Positions 5,571-6,305 of a stretch of 6,305 nucleotides of DNA are shown here, piece after piece. How positions within the stretch are numbered: position 1 is the first letter of the stretch; each line of letters begins with the position of its first letter. Below the pieces are notes generated by a model. It saw only the letters and a list, made by a program, of their open reading frames with translations, made no database searches and was not told where the DNA came from. The stretch lies in assembly GCA_947259475.1 (NCBI GenBank), contig CAMYLW010000099.1:1-6305 (forward strand), in the 5' to 3' direction. The stretch comes from Thermodesulfobacteriota bacterium (lineage in GTDB: Bacteria > Desulfobacterota > Syntrophobacteria > BM002). The position numbers were made by a program, and so were the translations under genes.

Positions 5571-6305
5571 TCATCTTCTCGTACGCACATGGGCAAAGTC
5601 TTTGCTGCCGTAGAACGGGAGTAAGGCCAGAAAGCTCCCCAGGATGGGAAGGGGATCGTCCCTGTCAATGATGTCGTAACTCATATTGGCTCGGCGAAAT
5701 TCAAAGAAACTCGGTTTCAACCGCCACCTGTTGGGGTTTTGCAGAAAATGGAGAATATCCCCTGGCAAGAGCCAGCGGCAAAGATGTCCCAACCTATAGG
5801 TGTGCACAGCCGGAAAATCTAGCCCCAGGGCCAAGAGGGTGAGAAGGTAGGGGAAATTCACTCCTGTATTGATGGCCAGAGCCAGCGATCCCCAGAAGCG
5901 TGGGTTGACCTCTAGGAGCTTGGCTGTACCATCACGGCTATCGATTTTGAATTCAACCATGCCCACACCCACCAAGCGTAGGCTCTCCAGTAGTCTGGCG
6001 CCATCACGTCTAGATTGCTCGTGGATAATGCTTTGGCGCAGAGTGCTGGGACCGCCATGGACCGGATACTCGCGGAGGCGGCGATGAATAAAACTGGCGC
6101 GCACCTGATGATTGTGGTCCAGTAGGAAACTGGCGCCAATTCCCGTACCCTCAGCAGGCAATCTCTCCTGCACCAGTGGCGATTGCCCGGAACGAAACAC
6201 TTGCTCCAGAGCAGCTTGCAGTTGGGCTGGTTCCGTGACGTATTGCACGCCTGCACTGCCAGACCCCACTCTTGGCTTGACCACCACCGGGTACTCCAAA
6301 TGTCT
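5571..6305 (-). CDS. ATP-grasp ligase-like protein, C-terminal 244 residues (5' end outside window)
   Basis: The frame is open from the right window edge to TGA at 5573-5571, so the true start lies outside. Counting from the first codon in the window, VVVKPRVGSGSAGV begins at residue 7; K10 and the Gly-rich loop are the ATP-binding part of an ATP-grasp fold. VEFKID at about 117-122 and LLEVNPRFWGS at 130-140 supply the acidic and Asn residues (E118, E132, N134) that normally hold Mg-ATP. EYPVHGGPST at about 79-88 is typical of the carbamoyl-phosphate-synthase-like, COG3919-type ATP-grasp proteins often found near surface-polysaccharide genes. Such enzymes join a carboxylate to an amine or thiol through an acyl phosphate. 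The last 80 or so residues, beyond the grasp core, contain a Trp- and Pro-rich tail (LCRWLLPGDILHFLQNP) of unknown role. A TTG at 6299 could be misread as a start, but the coding similarity continues through it. Substrate and full length cannot be determined here. Confidence 0.85.
   Translation of the reverse strand, partial: RHLEYPVVVKPRVGSGSAGVQYVTEPAQLQAALEQVFRSGQSPLVQERLPAEGTGIGASFLLDHNHQVRASFIHRRLREYPVHGGPSTLRQSIIHEQSRRDGARLLESLRLVGVGMVEFKIDSRDGTAKLLEVNPRFWGSLALAINTGVNFPYLLTLLALGLDFPAVHTYRLGHLCRWLLPGDILHFLQNPNRWRLKPSFFEFRRANMSYDIIDRDDPLPILGSFLALLPFYGSKDFAHVRTRR

Noticed and set aside
6297..6299. TTG as the start of the ATP-grasp gene
   Set aside because: The frame is open beyond it to the window edge, and the ATP-binding lysine segment begins only a few residues later, so an N-terminal domain must lie outside the window.

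Overview
The window looks like part of a bacterial chromosome with about 50-55% G+C. Every supportable gene lies on the minus strand, so the gene order runs from high to low coordinates. It holds three complete protein genes and two genes cut by the window edges. I see no tRNA, rRNA, CRISPR array, transposase or phage gene. The mix of an NHL-propeller/CsgG-like envelope protein, an MMPL/RND exporter, a radical SAM enzyme and a TTG start suggests a Gram-negative bacterium. A Desulfobacterota-type (former delta-proteobacterial) lineage would fit, but that placement is inference only.

Layout in transcription order. (1) 6305-5571: the C-terminal 244 residues of an ATP-grasp ligase-like protein, cut at its 5' end. 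(2) 96 bp of AT-rich spacer. (3) 5474-4977: a 165-residue membrane protein resembling the small multidrug export family (COG2426 type). (4) 236 bp of non-coding DNA with two TATACT boxes and small dyads. (5) 4740-3364: a 458-residue radical SAM enzyme with a TTG start behind a strong GGAGG. (6) Only 2 nt later, 3361-1694: a 555-residue exported protein with a CsgG-like domain, a FlgT-C-like domain and a six-bladed NHL propeller. (7) A 104 bp gap with a perfect 7-bp inverted repeat and a five-unit heptamer array that runs right up to the next start codon. (8) 1589-1: an MMPL/RND-type exporter of at least 529 residues, cut at its 3' end.

The radical SAM gene and the propeller gene are almost certainly co-transcribed and probably translationally coupled, because the ribosome binding site of the second lies in the last codons of the first. 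The exporter follows in the same direction and may belong to the same unit. A working hypothesis is a cell-envelope module: a cytosolic radical SAM enzyme makes or modifies a small molecule, lipid or peptide; an RND-type pump moves it; and a CsgG/FlgT-like propeller protein acts in the periplasm or at the outer membrane. The sequence does not reveal the substrate. The ATP-grasp and small-export genes are separated by spacers and may be unrelated.
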